Notes: generated by a model from the sequence alone, not told the origin. A stretch of DNA of 64,000 nucleotides from Roridomyces roridus (GCA_029378245.1 JARKIF010000056.1:186001-250000), one strand, 5' to 3'. Numbered from the stretch's first letter, positions 1-11,702 are shown. A program made the numbers and translations.

Positions 1-2
1 GC

Positions 3-783
3 ACACAAGGAGGTACAATACGCTATCAAGCTCCTGAGCTGCACCGCGGTGGGGAGAACGATCTACGGTCGGATATCTACGCCTTTGCGTGCGTCGTGTA
101 CGAGGTTGGGCCCTTCAACGGTCTTGCGCGAAATTTATTGATACTATTCACTCGGAACAGATGTTGACAGGAAAGCCGCCGTTCCCGGAACTCTACATGG
201 ACGGTGCAGTGATCCAGGTGGTCCTCGAGGGACGCCGACCTTCGAGACCACTGTCGTGTCCGGACAATCTCTGGAACCTACTCCAGGACTGTTGGAAAGA
301 GCAAGCCGACTCGCGTCCATCGGCTTCCGAGGTCGTCGAGAGACTTGAGGGCCCTGACATCCAAGCGATCAAGGCAGAATCCACCCCGGACTGGGACGAA
401 AGATTTACTGCCAAATTTCGCCCCAATCTTCGAGGTCCTCAGGAATCGTTCGAGTTGAGTCGATTCGAACTTATTATCTTCGGGTACCATGGTCAGTCCA
501 GTTTCTAAGAAAATGAGCTCTGTCCTGATATCCATACGTTCAAGGCGAAAATCCTTATGGGTCAGAATTGCCGGGGTTTCCCCAGTCTGAAGTGGAGGAA
601 CATTCTCCATACCCCTCCGCGGTTGCAAGCGAATCCAGCGGCGAAGAAGACTTGCAGAATGATACTGCTAAACCAGCCTTGCGTCAAAGGCCAAAGCTTA
701 TGCGAAGTAGAGCTCCAATCATCTTACACTGGTTTCCCTTTGCCGGAGGGTACAAACGAAAGGGTACTAGTACTACTGTTTGA
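3..783 (+). CDS. Protein kinase C-lobe, 5' end outside window
   Basis: This is the C-terminal part of a TKL-like kinase; its N-lobe lies before the window. Proposed exons are 3-104, 161-491 and 545-783, with two GT..AG introns of 56 and 53 nt. The first exon reads straight into the activation segment, RYQAPELHRG followed by SDIYAFACVVYE, which are the APE motif and the F-helix Asp. The second starts MLTGKPPFPEL and contains WNLLQDCWKEQADSRPSA, the usual end of the C-lobe. The third encodes a Ser/Glu-rich tail ending in a basic stretch. It is homologous throughout to the complete kinase at 9567-11465, which was used to set the splice sites. Whether the N-terminal half exists cannot be seen. 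Confidence 0.72.
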
Positions 784-955
784 AACCGTTTGTGGTTCAA
801 ATCGGGTTTCCGAGGGAGGTGAGGACTGGGATGGGTGGTGAGTGAAGTCATCATGAGCAGGATGGTTGCACCTCACTCGGAGACCATAAAAATCAGAGAA
901 CAAGTGCCATTCATACTTGATTTGTTTCCGTTTATCAACATAATCGATCCCCCTG

Positions 956-1720
956 TTGGCTCATTTTGACCGCATTATCCTCGGTGAGGGTGGGTTCCAA
1001 TTCCAAAACACACAAACTGACATCCCTTGTATTCAAACTCACGATTCCGTGCCAAGACCGGTCGAAGAGCTAGCCCGGCGGGTTGGAGAAGTGGCAGACA
1101 AAAGCAGCGGCCATGAACAAGAGGTGGATTCAGACCGAAATCGGAAGACTAAACGACCGCGGACTGGGGAGCCGGGCTTTAAAAAAGATCTTGACAGGAA
1201 CATGGCCATTCCCGCAATTCAAGATGGATGGCGCGGTGATTCAAGCAGTCCTCGCTGGGAAGCGGCCTTCAAGACCCGCTTCATGCTCGGACGGCCTTTG
1301 GGACCTGCTCCAGAGCTGCTGGGAAGAGCGACCTGAGTCACGCCCTACAGCTTCTGAAGTCGTAAGGAGACTCGAAGGCCCACAGATCCAGGCAATGAAA
1401 ATAGAATTCACTCCAGACTGGGACGAAAAATTCACTGCCAAATTTCGTCGAAATCTTCGAGGTTCTCGGGCATCGTTCCCCTCGTGGGCTCAATTTCAAC
1501 GTACTATCGTCGGTGACGGTCAGTTGCAATTTCCAAGCACACACCGTGTCCTGACATCCGTGTATTCAAAGATCACGATCCCGTGCCAAGGCCGGTCAAA
1601 GGGCTAGCCCGGCGGTTTGGAGAAGTAGCAGGCGAAAGTAGCGGCCAAGAAGAACTTGAAGAGGTTGGTCCAGACGGAAACCACATGACTAAACGACCAC
1701 GGACAGGGGAAAGAACTTAA
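956..1720 (+). pseudogene. Kinase C-lobe fragments fused head to tail
   Basis: Two broken copies of the same kinase 3' end are joined here. Positions 958-1170 match only the last intron and tail exon (HDSVPRPVEELA, then KRPRTGEP). From about 1188 a second copy begins inside the C-lobe at the equivalent of the MLTG codon and continues through WDLLQSCWEERPESRPT to a tail ending KRPRTGERT with a stop at 1718-1720. No ATP-binding, catalytic or APE segment is present, so no active kinase can be made. It lies directly behind the partial kinase at 3-783, consistent with tandem duplication by unequal exchange. Confidence 0.7.
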
Positions 1721-1898
1721 GGAAGGAAGGAAGGAATCTATACACTGCACGGTCATCATCGTCCCTGGGCTGAGGGCCCTTGCCACACTCTCTAGCCGAG
1801 CTCACGCCCGCACTCAACGTTCAACCCGCACTCTTGACGGTCGTTGTAGAATTAGCAGAACGTAGAAAAAGCAAAAATCAACGGAATTAGTATTCATC

Positions 1899-2253
1899 TC
1901 AGGCTGCGTCCGTTAACCTATATACAGGTGTCTGGTAGAAGATTTTGAGGACTTCGTAAACGAACTTGGCTACGGCTCTCGGGTACATTATCGTGCACAG
2001 GAATCCGAGAGGGTTTCCCGCCGCGTTCGCAACGACGGGATCTCCAGAAACAACTTCGCACTTAGCGTGTTCCGTAATTGAACAACAAGTACGGTACATT
2101 CCAGGAGGGCGTGTTCCGGTGTCTCTACCTCTTCTTGGCAGAGACGTTGCTCCCTTGGCAAACGCGGGTGCGCATGGTTGGCACATCTCAGTATCTCGAC
2201 AGCCAACTGATGAGTGCATGAGTATAGACGAGATAGCCTCCCGGCGCCGTTAA
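1899..2253 (-). mobile_element. Degenerate LINE (non-LTR) 3' coding end
   Basis: On the minus strand one frame holds RLCQEEVETPEHALLECT, which resembles the Cys/His segment after the reverse transcriptase of fungal LINE proteins. A neighbouring frame continues with AVAKFVYEVLKIFYQTPVY, a typical extreme C-terminus of such proteins. The two pieces sit in different frames, so the copy carries at least one frameshift. No reverse-transcriptase YxDD motif remains. The family call rests on motif recognition only. Confidence 0.6.
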
Positions 2254-2282
2254 AGAGGTGCCATTGCGAGGTAGAATCGGAG

Positions 2283-2470
2283 ATATTTTCACCCCTTGAC
2301 GCTTTCGGGATCTGACGGAGACGGCTGTTTGACTAGTTGCGACCGCAGCGAGACGATGTATTTTTTGTACTTGTTCTTGGGCCCAAAAGTATTCACTAGA
2401 ATTAATTTTGACGCGTGTATTGGATTCAGTGGCAGCGATAGCGGATACGGGTATCGCGAGACGGCCTTTA
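2283..2470. repeat. Dispersed repeat, copy 1
   Basis: About 190 bp, starting near the motif gacgctttcgggatctgacg, recurs almost unchanged at 11463-11640. The minus strand of both copies is open and encodes the shared residues NTRVKINSSEYF. The copy adjoins the LINE remnant and may belong to it. The other copy directly follows the stop of the complete kinase, so duplication of kinase ends and of this repeat may be linked. Confidence 0.7.
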
Positions 2471-2654
2471 CGCGACACTCTGCTCGTGTCTAATGGCTCT
2501 ATATGGGCCAACGGATCTATCACTGACTGTTCCGCGATGGCGTGTCTACCGTAGTTACGCTGCTTCTATGTGGGCAGACAGCGTTTTGTTTCGGCAATAA
2601 AGTTTCTCATAGGCTGTATTCCGTGTTGATGTGCTAACCTGCTTCTCTGTTTTC

Positions 2655-4027
2655 CAGCTGCTTGCAAAATTGTGGGCGGAGTCGGCTGGGGAAACGTGTC
2701 GGTTCAAGTGCGGCCACACACAGTTTAAGGAAACTTCCTGACGTCGAATGACGATGTCTATTTAGTTGCTTCAATCACCCACACTTCGTCCGCACTCACT
2801 CCCCGGCATCAGCAAATCGGGGAAATCTTGCTGATGCCGGCTGAAACGCAACAGCGTGATGGCGCATCCCAATGTGACCGGAATGCTGCCGTCGTGATTA
2901 CAATGCCTCGGAAGTGCCTGGCATGATTCTCAAATATCGGCAGGCTTGAGGCTGCCTAACATCCCAGCCAGATTTTCTTTCGGCACGAAGAGAGGTAGCC
3001 GTGTCAATGATGATTCTTTATCAGGAACTCTGCGATGTACATTACATGATATGAACCTTCACTATAAAGTGGTTTGTTTCCCAGCTGAGAGCGTCAAAAC
3101 CCGCCGGTCGTGGGCTAACCCGGTTACCGTGGCTGGGTGGAAGTCTGTGGAAGTTTGGTCGGTTACTAACTCAATTTGATTGCCATCGCGTTCCGCGTGC
3201 TTCCATCACTGATATGTCTATATTATTATCAAGGTTCATAAGGCAACGGCCCCACACCATCGCTTCTTGCTTCCTTTCCGCCACCATCCCCTTCACTCCT
3301 GCCTAGGGCCGTCCCCTCACTCCCCACTATCCACCAACTACTCCTCACTGTCTACCGCATCACAAGGCTCAACCGCTCACGTTCGAAGGCTTCCTCACTC
3401 AAGACATTCCACAAGACCACTCCTCGGCATGTGTATCCCTGCTTGCTGTCCTTCTCGCGCAGTCGTGTACCCAAGTCTTCACTGTCGGGCCCCATGCAAA
3501 TTCATTTGAAGAACCTCCAAGAGTAAAGAAGACCGAAGATTTACCGAATCATCTGCTGCGTCAAGTGTGCTCCTCGCGGTCTCGGGACAATCTCCCTCGT
3601 GCCTTATGATGCTTCAAGTCCTTGCCCATTCTCGCTTGCACTGTCCCTCGGACTCCCTCCCACCCTCCCCGTTGTCTTAGTGTATTCCGTCGCGTAGTTG
3701 TTTCAATATATGCTTTTTTTTGCCAATCTTGTTCTGTGTCGAGCGTGATTTATGAGAGGATTCAGTAACCTGAGGAGCCGTGGGCCGGACGGCATGCATC
3801 GTACAGAATGCTCTACAAGGCATTGGAATGGCCTGCCAACATGCCCAATTTCCGGCTTCTGCCAAGCATTCCGGCATCTCTCCTCGATTCCAAGGCCCAA
3901 TGATCAGGTTGGCATGATTTTGGTCATTCCGGGCATTTTGGTCCCATTCTGATTGTTGCAATGCTCGGGAACGAATCTCCACATTTCGTGATGGGGGAGA
4001 CTCCGCCCACAATTTTGCAAGCAGCTG
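2655..4027. repeat. Region bounded by 29-bp perfect inverted repeats
   Basis: The 29 bases at 2655-2683 (beginning cagctgcttgcaaaattg) occur as an exact reverse complement at 3999-4027. The 1.37 kb between them has no convincing gene. It includes a 13-bp perfect hairpin stem at 2803-2815/2828-2840 with a 12-nt loop. A third, imperfect copy of the 29-mer lies alone at 23930-23958. This looks like the termini of a non-autonomous DNA transposon, but no clear target-site duplication is visible at the ends. Confidence 0.5.
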
Positions 4028-6928
4028 TCATCTAGTTCTACCGCCGCGAGGAGACGAGTGCAACCGTGAGCTCGCCGCTCGGCTGGATGAGATTGTAGAG
4101 GCCCGGGAACAGGGGTATAGTTTGTGCGTGCTGTACCGTGTTATTTCCCGGAACCCGGCGTTCCCGAGGGGGACCGTGCTTGTGTACCTACCTACCTACC
4201 AGATGTATAGCAGGTACTGGGCAGGTACGGACATTTTCGGAGAGCAAGTGATACAAAGTCATTTTTCGTCAGATCAAGGGCATTGCCGCCAAGGGTGGAT
4301 GAATGGAAGATGAAGCAAATGAGCAGGGAATACAACGCCGAGACACCCCGTTTCCAGTCGCGCGCTTTGTGCTCCATACAATGTTGGCCGCAGAACGCCA
4401 AAGAAAGACTGCAACTCACCGTTCGCCTTGTCGATGATTCTCGCGACCTGTTTTGCGACACCTACGAGGTCGTCTTTTGCGCTGCGAGTACAAAAAGTAC
4501 AGGTTCGAAGCAATGCAGATACACACTTGGATACGCGGGGTATCTCTTCAAGCGCCGTCTGTCCGACAGGAACGGCGACGAGTCGGGGAAGAAGCTGTTC
4601 CATGTGCATGTAAAACCACACCGCTGCACGACCCTGATCATGCTCGGGTCCACATACATTCTCATGCCTGCTAAAATCGAAATGCCACCAAGTGAACGTC
4701 GAATTCGGCGACCTCAATACCGAATATGGCAATGTGACGCAGAGCTTCATTGTAAGAGGGGCTAATCAAAGACATAGATCCCGATCTTATGTTTCCACGT
4801 TGTCCGGGGAGATTGCGAGGGTCGAATTTATTCACGTCGCGGTATCTGGAGGGAGGATTCAGTGCGTCAAACCCTGAGGCCGGGCCAGCTAAGAGCTAGT
4901 GTGAAACAAAGCTCCGCTCCGTGTCGTCCTTTACGGAGATATATTGCGGCGATAATATTGCAGCGAAGTCAGAGGAACAAATATAATTTGGAGAAATTGC
5001 AAGGCGATGTAACGACTGGGAAGCTCCGACTACGTCGGAGAAGACCTTGCTTGCACGAATTTTTGTCTCTCCGTTGATACCCTGGGCTGGAGTATCTGGC
5101 AAATCTGTCACAAATGTGTAAAATATTGTGGAATCAACCGTTGGCTTGCCCGACAAATGCCAGAACTAAATAATGAAATTTTGAAAGCAACACCGTTCAA
5201 CATATCCTGCGTCGGCCGATATATTCGTCAAGTCTAGCCCCGGGAAATATTTGATCGGTATTGATTACAACCAGAGCGTCCCTGGCTCTTCTCCTCGTGC
5301 TCGCTCCAATAAGTACACACATTGCTGGTACTCCGGACAAGCGCAGGGCTCGGTCAGGGAGGGTGGTTCTGAGTTGTGTGTGAAAAATGAAAGCCAAGAC
5401 TGGCTGACGTTTGCAAAGTGGCTCTTGGGAGACCAGGTTCACCGTTCAAGGTTCAACCCACATGTTGTTCTGTTGAGTTGATGAATATGAGAAATAAAGA
5501 CACAATACCATACAGAACGCCCCAAAATCGATAGGAAAGTGTTGAGGTATGCGGGGTGGTCACTTTTCTCTGGCTGGATACGATAGGACTCTGAGGTGAG
5601 ATGCAAAAGTTGACCCAGATGTAGCAGAGGGGTATTCAAGCATTTCGCGGGGGCCAACTGACAGTTCAGCAGCAAAAAAAGAGAGGCAAGAGCCCGTTGT
5701 CGCAGGCGTGTCGCAGATGGTCTGGGAAGTAGATTGTAGGGATCTGAATCCGGAAGAGGGCAAAGGGAGAATGTTGGCGGGGCCAGAAGTTTTCATTTCA
5801 ACTTTCCATAGCCGGTGGTTGCCGGAATAAGAACGGTTGTTGTCGGTCACCGCCGTCGGCTGAAGGATTCAAGGAAAGATCCAGAAGGCTCGATGGAGGG
5901 CGTCGCGAGCCATAGATTATGATAGTGCACGAGGCACCTAGCCACTGTAACCGAGGACTGGTCCAGCCTTGAGAGCATTCAGCTTGGTCCCGGCGCCTTG
6001 GAGTCGGAGTCTTGGACAAGTCTTGGACGGGCGTTGATGCGTTGATGCGAGATCATGCTAACTTCAAAGGCCTCGATGCGTCCTCGATTGGAACATTATA
6101 CCTCTGCCCAACTCTCCAGCTTCCGCCAAAAACCCGAGCTCTGAAATCTCCACCGGCTTTGCACCGGCTTACTTATCTGGCTCAGCTGTGATTCCCAAGT
6201 GATTCTTGAGTGATTCCTCACGACATGATGACTGCAACCTCAAAAACCTCTGCTTGCTGCAGCAGCTTTCTCATTCTCAGAATACCGGCCCACGAGTTCG
6301 GAGTTACAAAAGCAGTGATTGCTGGCTTTGTTATCTCCCTTTCTCCCTGGCCATTTCTATGAAGAAAATCCTTCTCCCCACCTCTGGTGTTGTTGCTTTG
6401 GAAGAGTGGTTTTCACGTCCCCGGCTCTGTTCAAGGCCGCCTGACGGGGGAGGCTTTGGGTTTGATTCATAGCAAGAAGTGGTTTTATTTCTTTGATGTA
6501 GCTTTTATCCATGAACATGAGTATAGTCACCTCCTTGTCCAATGTCCAGCTCTAGGACCTATCCAATTTGGTTGTACATACAGCAACCCTTACACCAATT
6601 TTATTTCATGCCTCCGGAAGCTTTGACGATTGCAATTGCAAATCTGATTGATCGGATCATTTGTCGGGTTACATCCGGCTTACATATCTTGAGGCTGAGA
6701 GACCTTGACAAGCAAGGTAACTTGACAAGCAAGGTAATAGGACTAGATGCGGAGGGTCGGTAAAAAGAATTCAGAGGACGACTCACCGAAAAGAGGGTCC
6801 GTGTCCGTTTCCGCGCCCATGAGTTGATTCACCGATCATAAATATACAGCAGGGTATTATAGGGTAGCAAGAAAGAATGATTACAAAAGACGAGAGGCCA
6901 CGGTACCGAAGGGGGTGGGCTGATGTCA
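4028..6928. other. No recognisable gene; short repeats
   Basis: There are open frames up to 160 codons on both strands (for example 4283-4765 plus and 4274-4750 minus, overlapping one another), but none shows a family motif or a plausible exon chain. A 95-bp stretch at 4721-4815 recurs at about 8775-8868. The last 100 bases are probably the 3' flank of the HP1-like fragment that begins at 6929 on the minus strand. Nothing else is seen. Confidence 0.45.
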
Positions 6929-7612
6929 CTACTGGTCGGCTTCTTTCCACCGGAGATTGGATTCGTAAAAACGCAGAAGCTGGAAGGTCTGTCAGCAGAG
7001 TCTGCTTTCCTCGTCGTGTGCACATCCACAAAGTTCCCTGAGATCTCTCGGATGCGTTCGCCTGTGTGACTGCAGAAAATGAATATAGTGGCACACAGAG
7101 TCGGGAGATGATACTTACGGCGTGAAATACACGAACAGCTTGTCCTCCACGCGTTCGACGGTGTCGATATTATGGACGAGATGGTTCCAGCTGGGGTCGT
7201 CCATGTACGCCGACATGTTCCCGATCGACTCTTCTGCACGCTAGCTCGAGAGCGTCCTTTCTTGTTGTCCGCAGCGGCGCTCTTCCGAGCCTTCTTCACG
7301 GGCCGCTCCTCCTCCTCCTTGGCCGCCGCCGGCTTGCGACCGCGTTTCTTGGCTACCGGAGGCGCAGATACCGACTCGCCGGCCTCCGACGCGGTGGTGT
7401 GCGACCGCGCTTTGGCGCGACCCTCTTCCCATTACACTTCGCCTAGGACGCGCTTATGAGGATCTCCGCGCCTCTGCAGAGACACAGGTGAGAAGGGTGA
7501 GGCGACGGGTGCAGGACACGTACTTAGCATCCTCCTCGGTCACCCAGCTGTTTTGGTCCTCGGGGTAGCCCAGCCACTTGACAAAGTACCCGAGTTTGCC
7601 CTGGTGCAGCGC
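6929..7612 (-). pseudogene. HP1-like chromodomain/chromoshadow fragment
   Basis: On the minus strand the chromodomain core GKLGYFVKWLGYPEDQNSW is followed by a donor at 7523. Next comes a basic linker with an AT-hook-like KKRGRKP, then a chromoshadow segment (YMDDPSWNHLVHNIDTVERV) with a donor after YFTP. The terminal exon ends YESNLRWKEADQ at the stop 6929-6931. HP1 binds methylated H3K9 and builds heterochromatin. This copy lacks the N-terminal strand of the chromodomain. It needs frame changes between the linker and the shadow domain and again before YESNLRW, unless a very short intron is used. Its 5' edge is fused to PAQR sequence, so it is best read as a non-functional piece of a captured gene. 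Confidence 0.65.
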
Positions 7613-7926
7613 AAGGCACCCGAGAGCAAACAGCGTAAAGAGCGACTCGGCGAAATCAGGCGACGTGCTCGTCTTGTCCGCAAACGGCGTGTACCGTGCC
7701 GCGTCCTGGGAATCCAGGAAGGTGGGGGCCACACCACACCCGCAAACGCTGCGCCCCAAAGGACGGGGACAAAGTGGGTGTGTATGCTGAGCGTTTCGTT
7801 GTGAAGCTCGAATACGGAGCCAGCGATGGCATACCAGCGATTGAGAGGTATGAATCGGTAGCCCTGGACGACGTGAGGGTTGTTCTGCCCCACGCAACGG
7901 GGAGATCGGCTCAGGAGATGAGGCGG
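7612..7926 (-). pseudogene. PAQR receptor exon-1 fragment inside a mosaic
   Basis: About 315 bp are highly similar to part of exon 1 of the intact PAQR gene at 13192-15200. Shared peptide segments are HGYRFIPLNRWYAIAG and RYTPFADKTSTSPDFAESLF. Similarity starts abruptly near 7926 (after gatgaggcg on the plus strand) and stops near 7612. It is flanked by Y14 sequence on one side and HP1 sequence on the other, all in the same orientation. A 1-2 base difference around the WGAAFAG segment shifts the frame. It carries at most two of the seven membrane segments. Confidence 0.75.
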
Positions 7927-8491
7927 GAAGGGTGGCGGTCGGACGAATGCGTAGTCGCAATGGATAGTCTGCTCCAGCAGCGGCGTATTCGAGGCCCCGT
8001 CGATTGCAGCCTGGGCATCCGTCATCGTCTCGTATTCCACCAACGTGTAGCCCTAGTGGATGGATAGGTCAGAGAGGGCCAGGCAGCGGACACGCAGCGA
8101 CGCACCTTGTAGTAGCCTGTCCGGCGGTCGAGGTTGAGGGGTTTTTAATCTCCCCGAACTCCGCAAATTTGTCGGTAATCTCCTCCTCCGTAGCCTCCTC
8201 GTGCACGCTGGTGACGAGAACAATCCATCCCTCGACCGCTGAGCCGCCTCCGAGTCAGTGCATGGGCGCGTTGATGCCAGACAATACTCACATCGTGCAG
8301 CGCGGGTATCCGAGTCTTTTACATCGTATGCGGGCTCGTTGGCCACAGTGGCATCGTTTAGTGCGTGTCGACTGACCGGTGTTTTGAAACCCTCTGCCCC
8401 GTCGTCGGACTGCTCCTCCCGATCCAACTAGAAAACCCGTTAAAGAGGTGAGGTCGTGTTGGCTGGTGCGTACCATCTCATCGTCCGACAT
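7927..8491 (-). pseudogene. Y14 (RBM8A)-like exon-junction RRM fragment
   Basis: Four minus-strand exons are visible: 8474-8491 (MSDDEM), 8292-8427, 8106-8238 and about 7927-8052. They encode the acidic N-terminus, [20 protein letters not shown] and [14 protein letters not shown]. After a frame change come [11 protein letters not shown] and GYTLVEYETMTDAQAAIDGA, ending CDYAFVRPPP. This is the RRM of Y14, which binds Mago in the exon junction complex. About four bases are missing between GEIKN and LNLDRR, breaking the frame, and the Arg/Ser-rich tail is replaced by PAQR sequence at 7926. An intact Y14 would be expected elsewhere in the genome. Confidence 0.75.
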
Positions 8492-8774
8492 GGCTGAGCT
8501 TGCAGAAGGTGATGATGACAAATATTTGCCAAATTTGGTCTGACTGTACGCCGTCCCGCCTTACCTCCTCCGCTGCACTCCTTCTTCTGTTCAACTCGGG
8601 CAATTTCGCGCGTGTTACTCGCTTTTCACCGTCGGCAATCTGCCGCAACAAAATATACCTATATCTGTCCCATCTCATGACGGTGAGTTTCAGCTTCTGG
8701 AAGCACAAGTACTTCGTTGAAGCTGAATATTCAGGAAAATTCAAGCAGAGCTCGCAGGGGGGTCACCTATTAGT

Positions 8775-8868
8775 CGAATATGGCAATGTGACGCAGAGCA
8801 TTGGTACGTACTGTTACAATCAAAGACATGGTGATCCCGATCTCATGTTTCCACGTTGTCTCAGGGAG
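8775..8868. repeat. Second copy of a 95-bp dispersed repeat
   Basis: This stretch begins with cgaatatggcaatgtgacgc and matches 4721-4815 with a few differences. Neither copy lies in a recognisable gene. No termini or duplicated target site could be defined. Confidence 0.6.
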
Positions 8869-9118
8869 TCTCTTGTTCCTGGACCCACCATCCCTCACAC
8901 ATCCCGATCTCGATGAAGCAACTTCCCCAGATGGACGCGCGAGAGAGTGTCGTCTTTCCACCACCACTCGGGTTTCAACACGGAAACCGTAATCAACATT
9001 TTCTATAAAGCCTCAACGCGAACGGCCTTTCTCCTCACTTGTATTTTTCGTTCCTTCTCTCTCTCCCTCAACTGTATCGATTTACCTCGCTTCCAAGACC
9101 TCGTCCAAGCCTTCGATT

Positions 9119-9548
9119 ATGCAACAGTACCCAACCAACCTGTGCCGTGTCTGTGGCCGTGCTACCCAATGGTGCAGCCACTGTCAGACAGCTTGGTATT
9201 ACTCGACTGAGCACGCTCGCGGCGTACGTCCACGCCGGCGGCCCTTCACGCGTCACTCGATCTCATTTACACTTGAAGGATTGGGCACGGCACCGCGAGG
9301 AGTGTCAATGTCGCCTCGCATCCCATGGATATGGGACGAACATGATCGCCACTCCTCCACCTGCGGAGCCCCAGTCGATCTCGGCCTCGGCCATTTCATT
9401 CGTTGTGGAAGAAGGTATGTTGTACAATCGCCTTTGTCCTTCTGGAATCACAGGTATCTTCCCAGAACGCCCTGCCCGCCCTAGGCCTGGGCCCACAAAT
9501 CTGACCGGAAATTGGCCACGGTATGGATCAAGGATGCATTCCAGCTGA
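9119..9548 (+). CDS. Small MYND-like zinc-finger protein
   Basis: Three exons, 9119-9223, 9279-9414 and 9454-9548, give about 111 residues. The N-terminus carries CRVCGRATQWCSHCQTAWYY and, across the first intron, DWARHREEC, which is the Cys/His pattern of a MYND finger (protein-protein interaction). The Cys expected after WY is Tyr, so the second zinc site may be impaired. The rest is low-complexity, rich in Pro and Ala. It ends 19 bases before the kinase start codon on the same strand, so it could be a 5' part of that transcript rather than a separate gene. No other domain is seen. Confidence 0.5.
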
Positions 9549-9566
9549 CAACGTGAAGCGCTCACA

Positions 9567-11465
9567 ATGCATAGGTTGTCCTGGGACACCAGCTACAGCT
9601 CGGCTGCTGACAGTCTGCTGCGCGACGGTCAGTTATTTCAAGCTCTCTTTCCCTCACGTCGACCTCATACAATGTCTGCTACCCGACCAGCCACAATAGC
9701 TGAGCCCGCTGCCGCCGCCCAGCCCGACACACCCAGGATTACCACCGCCAGGGGAACTCTTTCCCCGAACCGTGCCGCCTGTCCCGTCAGTGCTAACCCC
9801 ACTAGTGCGGGGTACGAGGGCTCCTGCGATGCTAGCCATCCCCCACAAGACCACGATATAGTGAGCATCTGTGAGCGGCTGCACAGATTTTTTGGCGATA
9901 AGGAGGAGTACACCAAATTCTTGGCTTGTCGTGGCGAGTCTGCTCAACAGCTCCTCGATCTCCTGCAAGATGTAAGCTCATTGGCATCGGAAATTTCTGT
10001 GCTCTTATATTTATATTGGCAGCTGCTGGATTACGACCCGAATCCTGACACCACAAATCGGCGCAGGATTTTCAAGGCGCTGATACGGCTTTCGAGGGAT
10101 TCAAAGCTGCACCCTCAGTGTTTGAAACTTCCAGGCGTAACGGAAACACAAGTAGTGGCGGGCGGAACCTTCAGCGACGTCTACAAAGGGTTACTCTGCG
10201 GCCAGAATGTTGCTATTAAAACGATGAGAGTATTCGTGGATTCTGACATTGATGCTTTGCTGAAGGTTCGAACTGTCAACTAAATTGGTCGGCAACTCTT
10301 ATCTGACATTTGCACAGGAGTTCAGTCGTGAAGCTCTCATCTGGCGGCAACTCTGCCATCCCAACCTCCTCCCATTCTTTTGTCTGTTTTATTTGCATGG
10401 AAGACTCTGTCTTGTGTCACCGTGGATGGAAAACGGGCATCTTCGGGCATTTTTGAAGAAGGGATCGTGCGACATGGACCGTCTTCTTTCTCTTGTGAGT
10501 GAACAATTGGAACTTGTGCGTGATTTTATTTCCATGTGCAGGTCTTGGATGTTGCTCTTGGGCTTGCGCACCTTCACAAGAAGGGTGTTGTTCATGGCGA
10601 TCTCAAAGGCGTACGTGGAGCATGAGGCTCTGATTTTCTCTTCTCATCCTTTGCCACCTCGCAGGACAATATATTCATAACCCCTTCTTTTAGAGCGTGC
10701 ATTGCCGATTTCGGTCTTTCATTCGTCATCACTTCATGTTCCTCTCTCCAATTCACCAACTCATCTAAACACACACAAGGAGGTGCGATACGCTACCAAG
10801 CACCTGAGCTGCATCGAGGATGGAACAAAGATTTACGCTCGGACATCTACGCATTTGCATGTGTCGTACATGAGGTGTGTTCCGCAGTTGATTTACTTGA
10901 ACAACTTCAACTCGGAAACAGATGTTGACAGGCAAAGCGCCATTCGCCGAACTTTACACGGAGGGCGCGGTGATTCAGGCAGTCCACGAGGGACGTCGGC
11001 CTTCGAGACCAGCTTCGTGTCCCGACGGCCTCTGGGACCTGCTCCAGGACTGCTGGGATGAGCGACCGGACTTACGTCCAACGGCTTCCCAGGTCGTCGA
11101 GAGACTTGAGGGCCCTGACATCAAGGCAGAAAGGGCAGAATCCACCCCGGACTGGGACGAAAAATTTACTGCCAAATTTCGTCGAAATCTTCGAGGTTCT
11201 CGGGCATCGTTCCCCTCGTGGGCTCAATTTGAACGTATTATCATCGGTGACGGTCAGTTGCAATTTCAAACCAGACAAACCGTGTCCTCATCCTGTCAAA
11301 GATCACGATTCCGTGCCAAGGCCGGTCGAAGGGCTAGCCCCGCGGTTTGGACAAGTAGCAGGCGAAAGCAGCGGCCAGGAACAAGAGGTTGATTCAGACG
11401 GAAATCACGAGACTAAACGACCGCGGACTGCCGAGCCGACATTTTCACCCGTGCAACGCACTTGA
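9567..11465 (+). CDS. Protein kinase, TKL-like, complete
   Basis: Six exons (9567-10265, 10318-10494, 10542-10610, 10665-10874, 10922-11252, 11302-11465) encode about 549 residues. All five introns are 47-54 nt with GT..AG. After a 190-residue Ala/Pro-rich N-terminus come the glycine loop AGGTFSDVYKG, the lysine motif VAIK and a helix-C Glu in FSREALIWRQL. The catalytic loop VVHGDLKGDN has HGD in place of HRD. DFGLS, RYQAPELHRG and SDIYAFACVVHE follow. The Ser/Glu-rich tail ends with a KRPRT basic patch that could be a nuclear localisation signal. All catalytic residues are present, so activity is plausible. Two further broken copies of its 3' half lie at the start of the window. Confidence 0.82.
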
Positions 11466-11640
11466 CGCTTTCGGGATCTGACGGAGACGGCTGTTTGACT
11501 AGTTGCGACCATAACGAGACGATGTGTTTTTGTACTTGTTCTTGCGCCCCAAAGTATTCACTAGAATTAATTTTGACGCGTGTATTGGATTTAGTGGCAG
11601 CGATAGCGGATGCAAGTACGACGGGACTGCCTTTACGCGA
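11466..11640. repeat. Dispersed repeat, copy 2
   Basis: This is the second copy of the repeat at 2283-2470, beginning immediately after the kinase stop codon. On the minus strand it again encodes NTRVKINSSEYF. It probably supplies the kinase 3' flank. Confidence 0.65.
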
Positions 11641-11702
11641 CACTCTGCTCGTTAATAACACCCCACACAGACGCCTTGAACTGCAGAAAAGCATTCCGTC
11701 AT

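Noticed and set aside
4274..4765. Long open frames on both strands over the same interval
   Set aside because: Mutually overlapping, without family features; most likely chance openness in a repeat-rich stretch.
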